DNA of 39,442 nucleotides. Origin: Chloroflexota bacterium (GTDB taxonomy: Bacteria > Chloroflexota > Anaerolineae > B4-G1 > SLSP01). The position numbers were made by a program, and so were the translations under genes. Positions 25,061-36,461 of this stretch are shown piece by piece (position 1 is the stretch's first letter; each line of letters opens with the position of its first letter). The stretch lies in NCBI GenBank assembly GCA_019873645.1, contig JAIOAX010000042.1:1-39442 (forward strand). Direction: 5' to 3'. The notes under the pieces were generated by a model. The model was not told the origin of the DNA, ran no database searches, and saw only the letters and a program-made list of their open reading frames with translations.

Positions 25061-25960
25061 TTATGGGTTGAGCCATTCGACAGTCGGGCGCAGTTCCAGT
25101 TCATCAATAAGGGCATTCAATTCAGCATGCGTCAATACACGCCCCCACCCGGCGTAGGCAGTGAGTGCGGCCTCCATCATGTTCGTCCCGAAGGAGCGGC
25201 CTTCGTAGCGCGGCGTGGTAGTGATCAGCAGTTTCACACCCCGCGTGCGCAACAGTTCAACATTTTCGGCGGTGGTGGTGTTGGTGACAACCGTTTTACC
25301 GCGCAGGTCTTCGGGCATGTACTTGCGCATGAAGAGAAAATCGCCGGCAATTAGTTCAGCATTCTGCCAGTAACGCAAGAAGCGCGGCTCGTGTTCCGCG
25401 CCGGAGCTGCCGTAGAAAATTAACCGCATAGGGAAGTGGCTGACCAGCGGCAACATCAGCCGCAACGCACGGCGCAGCGCGCGCGGCCCTTTGAGCGCGA
25501 TGGGCAGGCCGAGGCCGAACATAAAATCGCCGAAAATCACCTCATCGGCGACGGCGACGACCGCCTGCGCCAGCCCCACGCGATCCACAGCCATAGGAAC
25601 GAAAGCCGTGCGGAAGTGGGGAATGCCGCCCAGTTGCGGCGCGGCCAGCTCGAAGACGCGGCGTTCCAGTGTGTGTTTGAGACCACTGCCGTCCACAACC
25701 GGGGTCTTATGGACATCCTTCACCAGCTTGAGCGCCGCATAGAGGGGATACTTGCGGTCATCCAGATACAGGTGCAAATCCACCCCCCCGACGCTCAACA
25801 CATCTACCTGGCCGTCCAGTTCAGCGAACAGCCGCTGCGCGGCGGCTACATCCCCATCCGTGCCGATGCGTTCCAGACTGATCTCCTGCCCTTTGAAATT
25901 GACGACGACATGTTTATTGCGACTCGAACTCCCTAAACTGACACTCACAGCGCGTTTCAT
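25061..25960 (-). CDS. Conserved protein, sometimes labelled quinate 5-dehydrogenase
   Basis: 299 aa soluble protein. It begins MKRAVSVSLGSSSRNK and contains LERIGTDGDVAAAQRLFAEL, LSVGGVDLHL, VVAVADEVIFGDFMFGLG and LLITTTPRYEGRSFGTNMME. Proteins of this type are widespread in Chloroflexota and relatives; automated pipelines sometimes name them quinate 5-dehydrogenase, but I see no clear Rossmann GxGxxG or shikimate-dehydrogenase motif, so the function is open. AAGGAG lies 8 nt upstream of the ATG. It is first in a minus-strand run leading to the toast-rack gene. Confidence 0.65.
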   Translation of the reverse strand: MKRAVSVSLGSSSRNKHVVVNFKGQEISLERIGTDGDVAAAQRLFAELDGQVDVLSVGGVDLHLYLDDRKYPLYAALKLVKDVHKTPVVDGSGLKHTLERRVFELAAPQLGGIPHFRTAFVPMAVDRVGLAQAVVAVADEVIFGDFMFGLGLPIALKGPRALRRALRLMLPLVSHFPMRLIFYGSSGAEHEPRFLRYWQNAELIAGDFLFMRKYMPEDLRGKTVVTNTTTAENVELLRTRGVKLLITTTPRYEGRSFGTNMMEAALTAYAGWGRVLTHAELNALIDELELRPTVEWLNP

Positions 25961-25976
25961 CCTTCATTCTCCTTTC

Positions 25977-26004
25977 ATACTCCCTACTCCTTACTCCCTA
26001 CTCC
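25977..26004. repeat. Heptad tract upstream of glycoside hydrolase
   Basis: ATACTCC, CTACTCC, TTACTCC, CTACTCC: four consecutive heptads between the divergent genes, of the same family as the marR leader tract. Confidence 0.8.
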
Positions 26005-26009
26005 CGCAT

Positions 26010-26037
26010 TTGTCCTTCTACAACCTTGCATTATACT
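26010..26037 (+). promoter_or_regulatory. Promoter giving a near-leaderless glycoside hydrolase mRNA
   Basis: TTGTCC (26010-26015), 16-nt spacer, TATACT (26032-26037). A start at 26043-26045 leaves only 4-6 nt before the ATG at 26049, consistent with the absence of a Shine-Dalgarno. Confidence 0.5.
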
Positions 26038-26048
26038 GGAAAACTGCT

Positions 26049-27800
26049 ATGAGAAAATGTCAAAGATGCTTCGAGGGACTGTTGTTGCTCGTGTGGCTCG
26101 TGGGATGTGCGGCGCCGGTTGTGCAAGCCGATCCCAGCACGCTGCCGCCTGCGACGACGTATACGTTGCCTCCCACCGCTACCTTGACTGCCACTTCCAC
26201 CACGACGCCTCTGCCCACGCCGACCGACACGCCGACACCGACACCGATTCCCACCATCTCAATCCCCCTGCTCACCCGCACCCTTGCGCCAACCGACGCG
26301 CCCACACCGGATCCCACGCCGCTGCCGTTATGGACACTGCCGGAGCGCGTGATCCCTGAGCCGTTCGGGGTGAACATCCACTTCACCCATGCCCTGCCCG
26401 GCGAATTAGGGTTGCTCGCCGGCGGCGGCTTCCGTTGGGTGCGGATGGACATGCTCTGGAACACGGTCGAGCGCACGCCGGGGCATTACGACTTCCAAGA
26501 ATACGATGCTCTTGTGGCGGCCATGGCCCAGCGCAGCATCCGTATCCTCTTCATCCTGGATTACGGCAACCCACTCTACGATTATGGCTTTCCACCTCAT
26601 TCACCCGAAGGACGCGCCGCGTTTGCGCGCTTTGCGGCGGCCGCCGCGCGTCACTATCGCGGCAAAGGCATCATCTGGGAAATCTGGAACGAGCCGAACC
26701 TGGATCAATTCTGGCCTCCCAAAGCCGACGTGGAGCACTACGGCGCGCTGCTTCTGGAGGCAGCCGACGCCATCCGCCGGGCCGATCCCACCGCGTACAT
26801 CGTCGCGCCGGCCACCTCTGGCTACGATTGGCCCTTCTGGATGGCCTTGGGTGAGCTGGGGGCGTTCAAGAAACTGGACGCCGTCACCGTCCATTCCTAC
26901 GGCCTGGAGATTCCCGAACAGGTCGGGCCGTTCTATGTACAGCTAACTGCATTGCTGCGGCGTTACAGTCCCGCCTGGAAATTGCCGGTGCTCTCCGGCG
27001 AATGGGGATATACCTCGGTGCGGGGCGGCATCGGCGAGGAGCAACAGGCGCAGTACCTGGCGCGGCAGTGGCTCATCAACCTGGCCTATGATGTGAATTT
27101 GAGCATCTGGTATGACTGGCGCAATGACGGTGTGGACCCCGCCGCAATCGAGCAGAATTTCGGCACAGTGCGTTATGACCTGTCACCCAAACCGGCCTAC
27201 TATGCGGCACAGACTCTGTCCAGAACCCTGGGCGGCTATCGCTTTCTGCGTCGCATCCCGCTGGAAAGGGCGGATGACTATTTGCTGCTGTTTCAAAAAG
27301 AGACCCGGGTGGCGCTGGCTTTGTGGACCACCGGTGAGACGCGCGCTCTGGTGCTCCCCATTTCAGTGGATGACGTGAAGACGGTGTTGTTGACCGGTGT
27401 GGTCGGCGTGACGCCCAGTCAAGGCGGCGGGCTGGTGGTGACGGTTGACCAATCGCCGCGCTATCTCCTGTTCCGTGAAGACCAGGCGGCCACATCCCTG
27501 GGCGGATGGCGACCCTACGAATCGCTGCAATGGCTGCCGGCCGATGACGGTCACGGTGTCCATGTTGTCTTTGAGAGCCTGCCTTTCTCGATGTTCGGTG
27601 AAATGCAGGTGCGCGTGCAGGGTAAAGTGCGGGGTACGACAACCGTTGCGACCCACCCGATGGAGGAACTGCACGTATACGTGCCGGTGGATGTGAGCGG
27701 CCTGCAGGGCAATGTGTTAGCGGAAGTGGTTTTCATCCCGCCGGACGGGGCGATGCTGCCGTTGCAGTCGGCGGCGCTATGGTTGCTCATCGGAGAGTAA
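26049..27800 (+). CDS. Secreted glycoside hydrolase lipoprotein (clan GH-A, GH5/GH39-like)
   Basis: 583 aa surface enzyme predicted to cleave beta-linked polysaccharide. Signal peptide with lipobox LVGC (Cys20), a Thr-Pro linker (about 25-90), then a TIM-barrel. Catalytic acids: Glu215 in EIWNEPN (acid/base) and Glu318 in LSGEWGY (nucleophile), the clan GH-A arrangement. FGVNIHF, RWVRMDMLW and VTVHSYG mark earlier strands. A beta-rich C-terminal region (about 400-583) may be an accessory domain. The frame is open upstream to 25752, but that part is antisense to the neighbouring gene and lacks a signal peptide, so the ATG at 26049 is used. Substrate is unknown. Confidence 0.82.
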   Translation: MRKCQRCFEGLLLLVWLVGCAAPVVQADPSTLPPATTYTLPPTATLTATSTTTPLPTPTDTPTPTPIPTISIPLLTRTLAPTDAPTPDPTPLPLWTLPERVIPEPFGVNIHFTHALPGELGLLAGGGFRWVRMDMLWNTVERTPGHYDFQEYDALVAAMAQRSIRILFILDYGNPLYDYGFPPHSPEGRAAFARFAAAAARHYRGKGIIWEIWNEPNLDQFWPPKADVEHYGALLLEAADAIRRADPTAYIVAPATSGYDWPFWMALGELGAFKKLDAVTVHSYGLEIPEQVGPFYVQLTALLRRYSPAWKLPVLSGEWGYTSVRGGIGEEQQAQYLARQWLINLAYDVNLSIWYDWRNDGVDPAAIEQNFGTVRYDLSPKPAYYAAQTLSRTLGGYRFLRRIPLERADDYLLLFQKETRVALALWTTGETRALVLPISVDDVKTVLLTGVVGVTPSQGGGLVVTVDQSPRYLLFREDQAATSLGGWRPYESLQWLPADDGHGVHVVFESLPFSMFGEMQVRVQGKVRGTTTVATHPMEELHVYVPVDVSGLQGNVLAEVVFIPPDGAMLPLQSAALWLLIGE

Positions 27801-27810
27801 GGATAACCGT

Positions 27811-29301
27811 ATGAAACGATATTCCTGGAGAGCAGTGTTCCTGCTGATGTTGTTCCTGATACGCCTGCGACCGTCGCCGGAAGTGTCCGTCCAGGCAGCG
27901 ACGCCGCCGGATTTCGAGACGCTGGCTGCCAGCATAGGCCGCGCCGAGGCGTGGTACTTCATCAACGGCTATACGGATGCCCCGCCCCCGGCGGCGCAAG
28001 CGACTCTCGGTTCGGTCGAGGGCTTTTCACCCCCGCAAACCATTATAACGCCGGTACTGACTGCCACCGTGTATCTGCCGCTGGTCGTCAACCACTTCCC
28101 GCTGATGGTCGAGCGTCGCGCTATTTGGGTCACACGCTTCGACTGGACGACGCTCAATGCCGGAGCGCAACCGGAGCACATTGACGCCATGGTCGCCAAC
28201 ATTGCCGGGGCGGGGTTCAACACCATCTTCTTCCAGGTGCGGGGCGCCGGGGACGCCTACTACACGCCGGGTCTGGAGCCGTGGGCTGCGCGGCTCTCGG
28301 CCGGCACAGTGACGGAAACGTTGGGCATGGATCCAGGCTGGGATCCGCTGGCGCGTATGCTCGATGTGGCCCACGCGGCCGGCCTGGAAGTGCATGCCTA
28401 CATCAACATTTACCCGGCCTGGTTGCCTTCTCCGAGCGCCGCTTATGGTCCGCTTGCCCCGCCGGCAACCACCCCGCCGCAGATGTTCGACCGCTTCACC
28501 TACGGGCCGACACACCCTGAACACCCCGGCGAATACGGCCTGGGATGGGGATGGCGGCATTACGATACAGCGGGCAACCCGATGTTGTTGACATGGGGAA
28601 CGTACCTGTGGGCCAGTCCTGGGGTGGATCAGGTACAGAGCTACATCACCGCCATCGCCCGCGACATCGTCACACGCTATCCGGTGGACGGCGTGCACCT
28701 GGACCTGGTGCGCTATGCGGGGCCGGCCTATTCCTATGATCCATCCAGCAACGCGGCAGCCGGGGATGTGCGGACGCCGGCCCGCGATCAGTGGCAACGC
28801 GACCGTGTGACGGCCCTGGTGCGCCAGATCTGCACCGCAACGCACACCCTGCGCCCCCAGGCGTGGGTGTCGGCGGCGGTGTGGCCGTATTATCGGAACA
28901 ACCTGGGGTTGCACACCAGTTCCGGCTATGACGATTACTTTCAGGACTCCAAAGGCTGGTTGACCGGTGACGCCATAGACGCCATTGTGCCGATGTTATA
29001 CGGGGGCGGGAACAGCATCCCTGATGATCTCACCAACTGGCGTTTGCTGGCGGAGGATTTTATGGCCGTCGGCGCTGCGGGACACATCTACCTGGGCATC
29101 GGCGGCTATTACGACGATTTTACCGCCATCGTTCAACGGATTGAACTGGCGCGCGAACTCGGCGCGCCAGGGCACGCCATTTTCTCCTATTCGGCGCTCG
29201 ACAGCCGCGGCTACTGGGACGATCTGGCAGCGGGCCCCTATCACATTCCGGCGCAGGCGCCGCCCTGCTGCGGCGCGACCGGCAAAGCCGCTCAACCGTA
29301 A
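27811..29301 (+). CDS. Secreted GHL10-like glycoside hydrolase (YngK/DUF187 type)
   Basis: 496 aa. Signal peptide about 1-29 (VSVQA cleavage region), a ~65-residue spacer, then a TIM-barrel of the glycosyl-hydrolase-like 10 family: RRAIWVTRFDW, FNTIFFQVRGAGDAYY, LEVHAYINIYPAW, the acidic VDGVHLDLVRYAG, WVSAAVWPYYR, DAIVPMLYGG and HIYLGIGGYYDD. Characterised members act on peptidoglycan- or polysaccharide-derived sugars. AAGGA lies 7 nt before the ATG; the gene starts 10 nt after the previous stop, so the two hydrolases form an operon and may act on one polymer. Confidence 0.83.
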   Translation: MKRYSWRAVFLLMLFLIRLRPSPEVSVQAATPPDFETLAASIGRAEAWYFINGYTDAPPPAAQATLGSVEGFSPPQTIITPVLTATVYLPLVVNHFPLMVERRAIWVTRFDWTTLNAGAQPEHIDAMVANIAGAGFNTIFFQVRGAGDAYYTPGLEPWAARLSAGTVTETLGMDPGWDPLARMLDVAHAAGLEVHAYINIYPAWLPSPSAAYGPLAPPATTPPQMFDRFTYGPTHPEHPGEYGLGWGWRHYDTAGNPMLLTWGTYLWASPGVDQVQSYITAIARDIVTRYPVDGVHLDLVRYAGPAYSYDPSSNAAAGDVRTPARDQWQRDRVTALVRQICTATHTLRPQAWVSAAVWPYYRNNLGLHTSSGYDDYFQDSKGWLTGDAIDAIVPMLYGGGNSIPDDLTNWRLLAEDFMAVGAAGHIYLGIGGYYDDFTAIVQRIELARELGAPGHAIFSYSALDSRGYWDDLAAGPYHIPAQAPPCCGATGKAAQP

Positions 29302-29313
29302 ACGGCGCGTCCG

Positions 29314-29811
29314 TCACACTTGCGTCAGGCCGTTGGGCGCCAGCAGTTGCACAAGTCGCCCGCGAGTCTCCGCATTGAGTTCTGCCCACGTCTCAATGGG
29401 CAACGCGACCTGGGCAATCGCGGCTGTAGGCAGGCTTTCCAGTGCGCCGGTCAGTCTCTCCAACAGCATTTCGAGATCGGGGTTGTGCCCGACAATCATC
29501 ACGCACTCATCCGCATCATCCAACTGGCGCAATATGTCCACAAACTTTTCCGGTTCGGCGCCGTAAAATTGCCGGGTGGCGATGATGCGCGCTTCGTAGT
29601 GGCAGGCCTCGGCGAACAGTTCCGCCGTCTGCAATGCGCGTTTAGCTGTAGAACTGAGGATGCGCTGAGGCGTCAAACCTTGCTTGCGGATGCGCTCGCC
29701 CATCTGGATGGCGTCGTACTCGCCGCGCTTTTTGAGCGGGCGGTCGTGATCGGCCAGATTTTCGTCTTTCCAGCTCGATTTGGCATGCCGCATGATCAGT
29801 AAGGTTTTCAT
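29314..29811 (-). CDS. sixA: Phosphohistidine phosphatase SixA-like
   Basis: 165 aa histidine-phosphatase superfamily protein. The phospho-acceptor His9 is in LLIMRHAKSSW, Arg64/Arg65-region RALQTAE follows, and the second catalytic His is in IVGHNPDLE. SixA removes phosphate from phosphohistidine, classically on HPt domains and PTS proteins. AGGAG lies 7 nt upstream of the ATG at 29811, preferred over a start at 29832. Convergent with the GHL10 gene (12 bp apart), divergent from the aldo/keto reductase. A sensor histidine kinase gene lies about 1.3 kb away, with no evidence of a link. Confidence 0.88.
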   Translation of the reverse strand: MKTLLIMRHAKSSWKDENLADHDRPLKKRGEYDAIQMGERIRKQGLTPQRILSSTAKRALQTAELFAEACHYEARIIATRQFYGAEPEKFVDILRQLDDADECVMIVGHNPDLEMLLERLTGALESLPTAAIAQVALPIETWAELNAETRGRLVQLLAPNGLTQV

Positions 29812-29825
29812 GACATTCTCCTGAA

Positions 29826-29873
29826 CTGGCAAATTTATCAGAATATGTTATACTTAATCATATATATTATGAT
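29826..29873 (+). promoter_or_regulatory. Promoter and palindromic operator of aldo/keto reductase
   Basis: CTGGCA (29826-29831), 17 nt, TATACT (29849-29854). Three bases later is a perfect inverted repeat ATCATA-TATAT-TATGAT (29857-29873) covering the expected start, a plausible repressor site. The region is strikingly AT-rich. Confidence 0.5.
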
Positions 29874-29897
29874 ATTTTCATTTGAGGAGGTGTTACG

Positions 29898-30869
29898 ATG
29901 GAATATACGCATTTAGGACGCACGGGGTTGCAGGTTAGCCGATTGTGTTTGGGGACGATGAACTTCGGTCCACAAACCGGCGAGGAAGATAGCTATGCGC
30001 TTATGGATCGCGCGCTGGAATTGGGGATCAATTTCTTCGACACGGCCAATGTCTACGGCGGCAAGTTCGGCGAGGGATTGACCGAGCAGATTATCGGACG
30101 TTGGTTCGCGCAGGGTGGTGGTCGCCGCGATAAGGTTGTGCTGGCGACCAAAGTCTACAATCGTATGGGCGAGTGGCCCAACGAGCGTGGCCTTTCCGCT
30201 TATCACATCCGTAAGGCCGCCGAAGATAGCCTGCGTCGCCTGCAAACCGACCACATTGATCTGTATCAGATGCACCATATTGAACGCAGCACGCCCTGGG
30301 AAGAAATCTGGCAGGCGATGGAACAGCTCGTCCGCGAGGGGAAGGTGCTCTATGTGGGCAGCAGCAACTTCGCCGGATGGCACATCGCCAAGGCGCAGGC
30401 CAAAGCCGCACAGCGCAACTTCCTGGGATTGGTCTCGGAGCAGAGCCTTTACAACCTCAACGCGCGGATGATTGAGCTGGAGGTCATCCCCGCATGCGCC
30501 GATTTCGGGTTGGGGTTGATTCCCTGGAGTCCGCTGGCGGGGGGACTTTTGGGCGGCGTGTTGCAGAAGGTCGCCGAAGGCCGCCGCGCCTCTGAGCGCA
30601 TGCAGGCGACCATCGAGAAGCACCGTCCCCAGCTTGAGGCCTACGAAGGCCTGTGCACGGAGTTAGGAGAGGCACCGGCAAACGTGGCGCTGGCCTGGCT
30701 GCTTCACAATCCTGTCGTCACCGCCCCGATCATCGGCCCGCGCACGCTGGAGCAGCTTAACGATAGCATGCGGGCGTTGGAGATCAAACTTTCCGATGCC
30801 ACCCTCGCCCGCCTGGATGAAATCTGGCCCGGCCCCGGCGGCCCGGCACCGGAAGCCTACGCCTGGTAA
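29898..30869 (+). CDS. Aldo/keto reductase
   Basis: 323 aa NADPH-dependent oxidoreductase with a TIM barrel. The catalytic tetrad is visible: Asp48, Tyr53 (FFDTANVYGG), Lys85 (LATKVY) and His126 (YQMHHIE). The N-terminal MEYTHLGRTGLQVSRLCLGTM is typical of the AKR branch containing YajO-like and voltage-channel beta-subunit-like proteins. C-terminal cofactor elements GPRTLEQLNDS are present. GAGGAGGTG lies 6 nt before the ATG. Substrate is not predictable. Confidence 0.92.
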   Translation: MEYTHLGRTGLQVSRLCLGTMNFGPQTGEEDSYALMDRALELGINFFDTANVYGGKFGEGLTEQIIGRWFAQGGGRRDKVVLATKVYNRMGEWPNERGLSAYHIRKAAEDSLRRLQTDHIDLYQMHHIERSTPWEEIWQAMEQLVREGKVLYVGSSNFAGWHIAKAQAKAAQRNFLGLVSEQSLYNLNARMIELEVIPACADFGLGLIPWSPLAGGLLGGVLQKVAEGRRASERMQATIEKHRPQLEAYEGLCTELGEAPANVALAWLLHNPVVTAPIIGPRTLEQLNDSMRALEIKLSDATLARLDEIWPGPGGPAPEAYAW

Positions 30870-30882
30870 AACGTATCCTCAG

Positions 30883-30919
30883 GGGGGATTTTGGATGGCT
30901 TCGCTGCCCAAAGTCCCCC
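30883..30919. repeat. Hairpin in the AKR-kinase gap (dispersed repeat or terminator)
   Basis: GGGGGATTTTGG (30883-30894) pairs with CCAAAGTCCCCC (30908-30919), 12 bp with one G-T pair and a 13-nt loop. GC-rich repetitive sequence with partial dyads follows to about 30965. No U-run follows the stem, so a dispersed palindromic element is as likely as a terminator. Confidence 0.5.
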
Positions 30920-31031
30920 GCTCTCTCCGCGTGCGGGGCGAGCGGAGGCAGGGGGTGAGAGGGGAAAACTCAAAAAAACCGCCCCCGTCCTGAAACGCAC
31001 CCCTCATGGCCTTCGCTTTAGAAGGACTCTA

Positions 31032-31040
31032 TGCTATACT
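31032..31040 (+). promoter_or_regulatory. Extended -10 promoter of the histidine kinase
   Basis: TGCTATACT: an extended -10 (TG, one base, TATACT at 31035-31040). The -35 region is poor, as is common for extended -10 promoters. Confidence 0.45.
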
Positions 31041-31084
31041 TAAGGTGAGGCGCGGCCCTTTAGGCTGCGTCGCCATGAGGAACT

Positions 31085-33046
31085 ATGACACAGACAACGT
31101 CGCCACGCACGTCCAATGATGCGATATCGGCTACACCAGAGATCGGCAAAGCCGAACTGCGCGCCGCGTTGGATGAGGTGATGCTGGACAGCCTGCGTCC
31201 CGTCACGGCGGTCTTGATGGCTTTGCTGTGCATCTTAATCTACGGGTATGCGCGGCAACCGCGCGCCCTGGCTGTGCCTACCGCGTTGATGGCGGCTCTG
31301 GCGCTGGCGGCGGTCTTTGTGTGCAGCCTGCTGTTGTACCATCGCAAAATTCCGGCGCGTTACGCGAATCCCCTCGGTGCGCTGCTGGCAGCGCTGATGT
31401 TGATCCAACGCCTGGTTTACCTGGCACTGCTCCGCGCTCCTGAGCCGACGGCCAATATCATCCTGATCTTCGTCGGCACCGGATTCCTCATCCTTTCGAC
31501 GCCCTGGCTTGTCGCAACGCTGGGGAGCGCGCTGGTCGTCTGGTTGGCAATCGCGCTGCGTTCCCCTGACCCTTCTGCCTGGAGCCACAACGGCTTTCTG
31601 TTACTTTCGGCGACGGCACTGGCCTTCATCATCCATCTAACGCGACTGAATTCCTTACGCCGTCAGGAAGTGCTGCGGGTGCAAAATGAACTTCGCAACC
31701 GCGAGTTGGAACAACGAGCGGTAGCCCTGGAAACATTCTATCAGACCGAGCGTTCGCGCCGCCTGTTGACCGAAACCCTGTACGAGGTCAGCCGCGCGCT
31801 CTCACAGACGTTGAATTTGGAAGAAGTGTTGGGTTTGATCCTGGAAAACCTCGCCCGGCTGGTTGCTTTTGACCGGGGGTCGGTCATGTTGCGCCAGGAC
31901 AATGAATTGCTCATCGTCGCGGCACGGGGATTTCCAGCGGAAAGCAATCCGCTGCAAATTCGTGTGCCGATTAAGGAGAACGATGTGTTCCAACAGATTT
32001 GTCAATCCCGTGCCCCTTTGATCATCCCGGAAGTGTCCGGGCGGCTGGATTGGCAGCAGGTTGAGCACCTGCCGCCGGCGCGCGCCTGGGCGGGAGTGCC
32101 TTTAATTGACGCCCAAAACGAGGTCATCGGTATGCTCTCGCTGACGCGGGAGACGCCGCAACCGTATACCGGAGATGAAACCGGCCTGGTGTTGACCTTT
32201 GCCGGTCAGGCAGCGATTGCCTTACAGAACGCCCGTCTATACTCGGCGCTGGGCGAGGCTTACGCGCAATTGGAACGCCTGGATCAAACGAAATCCGACT
32301 TCATTACCGTTGCCGCGCACGAATTGCGCACGCCGTTGACCCTCATTCGTGGCTACAGCCAGATGTTGCTCAAGGACCCTGAGATTGGCAAAGATACTGA
32401 GCGTCTGGAGATGATGCGGGGGATCGTTGACGGCGCAATACGCCTGAATGACATTATCAACAGCATGGTAGACATCGCCAAAATTGACACCCGTACCTTG
32501 CAGCTCTACTTCTTACCTGTGACATTGGAAAACCTGCTCCGCAGCCTTTTGAATAGCTTTCGAGAGGCGTCTCAGGAACGCCATCTAACCCTGCGCATGA
32601 ACATCGAGGAATCTTTACCGGTCATTGAGGCTGACGCTGATGCCCTGAAAAAGGTTTTCTATCATTTGGTGGTCAATGCGATAAAGTATACCCCGGACGG
32701 CGGAACCATTACCATCACCGGGAGCGCGCTGAAGCCGGGCGCGTATGGCTGGCCGGCAGGGGGTGTTGAGATCGTCATTCGGGATACCGGCATCGGCATT
32801 GACCCGCGCTATCACAATCTGATCTTCACCAAGTTTTACCAGACCGGCGAAGTGGCTTTACATTCATCCGGCACAACGAAGTTCAAAGGCGGCGGGCCGG
32901 GGTTAGGGCTGGCGATTGTCAAAGGTATCGTCGAGGCGCACGGCGGCAAAGTATGGGTCGAAAGTACCGGCTACGACGAAGCCACCTGTCCCGGCAGTAG
33001 CTTCCATGTCGTCTTGCCTTTGACTCAGCCTGAAGAGCCCGCGTGA
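31085..33046 (+). CDS. Membrane sensor histidine kinase with GAF domain
   Basis: 653 aa. About six TM helices (residues 37-188) without a large extracytoplasmic loop, a short coiled coil, a GAF domain (about 220-385: LNLEEVLGLILENLARLVAF to FAGQAAIALQNARLY), HisKA with phospho-acceptor His412 (AAHELRTPL), and HATPase_c with the N box (FYHLVVNAIKYTP), G1 (DTGIGI) and G2 (GPGLGLAIV). It probably senses a membrane or small-molecule signal. No response regulator gene is adjacent, so it is an orphan kinase. GAGGA is 3 nt before the ATG. Confidence 0.9.
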   Translation: MTQTTSPRTSNDAISATPEIGKAELRAALDEVMLDSLRPVTAVLMALLCILIYGYARQPRALAVPTALMAALALAAVFVCSLLLYHRKIPARYANPLGALLAALMLIQRLVYLALLRAPEPTANIILIFVGTGFLILSTPWLVATLGSALVVWLAIALRSPDPSAWSHNGFLLLSATALAFIIHLTRLNSLRRQEVLRVQNELRNRELEQRAVALETFYQTERSRRLLTETLYEVSRALSQTLNLEEVLGLILENLARLVAFDRGSVMLRQDNELLIVAARGFPAESNPLQIRVPIKENDVFQQICQSRAPLIIPEVSGRLDWQQVEHLPPARAWAGVPLIDAQNEVIGMLSLTRETPQPYTGDETGLVLTFAGQAAIALQNARLYSALGEAYAQLERLDQTKSDFITVAAHELRTPLTLIRGYSQMLLKDPEIGKDTERLEMMRGIVDGAIRLNDIINSMVDIAKIDTRTLQLYFLPVTLENLLRSLLNSFREASQERHLTLRMNIEESLPVIEADADALKKVFYHLVVNAIKYTPDGGTITITGSALKPGAYGWPAGGVEIVIRDTGIGIDPRYHNLIFTKFYQTGEVALHSSGTTKFKGGGPGLGLAIVKGIVEAHGGKVWVESTGYDEATCPGSSFHVVLPLTQPEEPA

Positions 33047-33054
33047 AACGCGGG
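33038..33054 (+). terminator. GC hairpin over the kinase stop codon
   Basis: CCCGCG-TGAAA-CGCGGG; the TGA stop codon is in the loop. No U-run follows, so termination would be weak. Confidence 0.35.
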
Positions 33055-33187
33055 ACGTGATTCGTAATTCGTAAGCGTCATCCTCGCGCCTCTCCTCCGT
33101 GGGATACATAATCGTCACTCACATGTTCCACTCCCCCATAGCTATATGCCATCCTTTGTCATATTCCCTGACTACACTATCTCTGTA

Positions 33188-33222
33188 GAAACTTTGTTCT
33201 ATCCCGAAACTCGTGGTATAAT
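33188..33222 (+). promoter_or_regulatory. uvrA promoter with overlapping SOS box
   Basis: TTGTTC (33194-33199), 17 nt, TATAAT (33217-33222). GAAACTTTGTTC (33188-33199) differs by one base from the GAAC-N4-GTTC box and covers the -35. Its 18-bp context matches the perfect box at 39162-39179 at 15 positions. Confidence 0.65.
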
Positions 33223-33226
33223 CGCT

Positions 33227-33293
33227 GGTTGCTAGTTGCTGGTTGCTGGTTGCCAGTTGCTGGTTGCTGGAAACTGGATATTGGAAACTGGAA
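33227..33293. repeat. Heptad tract forming the uvrA leader
   Basis: Nine exact 7-nt words (GGTTGCT, AGTTGCT, GGTTGCT, GGTTGCC, AGTTGCT, GGTTGCT, GGAAACT, GGATATT, GGAAACT) and GGAA fill the whole leader from the predicted transcription start to the ATG. Confidence 0.85.
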
Positions 33294-36206
<2,913 letters not shown>

Positions 36207-36418
36207 TGCCGCATAATGCGCGGCGAGGGGCGCACCAGAATCCCATTGATCAGGCGGTCTCCATCGGGCAACTGCGCCGGATTGACATAACAGACGTTGG
36301 GGCTGTCGCCGAAACGTTCATGGTAGCGTCTGGCCGCCCGCGACAGCTTCCACGCTAAATCCTCGGCGCCGCTATCATGCCACAAAAGTCCCACTTCCAT
36401 CTTCACTGCCCTCCCCAA

Positions 36419-36450
36419 CTGGATGCTGGAAACTGGATACTGGAAACTGG
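36419..36450. repeat. Heptad tract in SOS operon gap
   Basis: CTGGATG, CTGGAAA, CTGGATA, CTGGAAA, CTGG: the same word family as the uvrA leader, on the opposite side of uvrA. Confidence 0.8.
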
Positions 36451-36461
36451 CTACTCGTTGC

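Noticed and set aside
25061..25960. Confident assignment as quinate 5-dehydrogenase
   Set aside because: No dinucleotide-binding or shikimate dehydrogenase motif is visible; the name appears to be an annotation habit, so the function is left open.
25752..26048. N-terminal extension of the glycoside hydrolase frame
   Set aside because: It is antisense to a well-supported gene, contains heptad repeat codons and would bury the lipoprotein signal peptide; the ATG at 26049 fits better.
33243..33293. TTG start for uvrA
   Set aside because: Encodes only heptad repeat and lies before the conserved UvrA N-terminus; the promoter's start site and the ATG at 33294 explain the gene.
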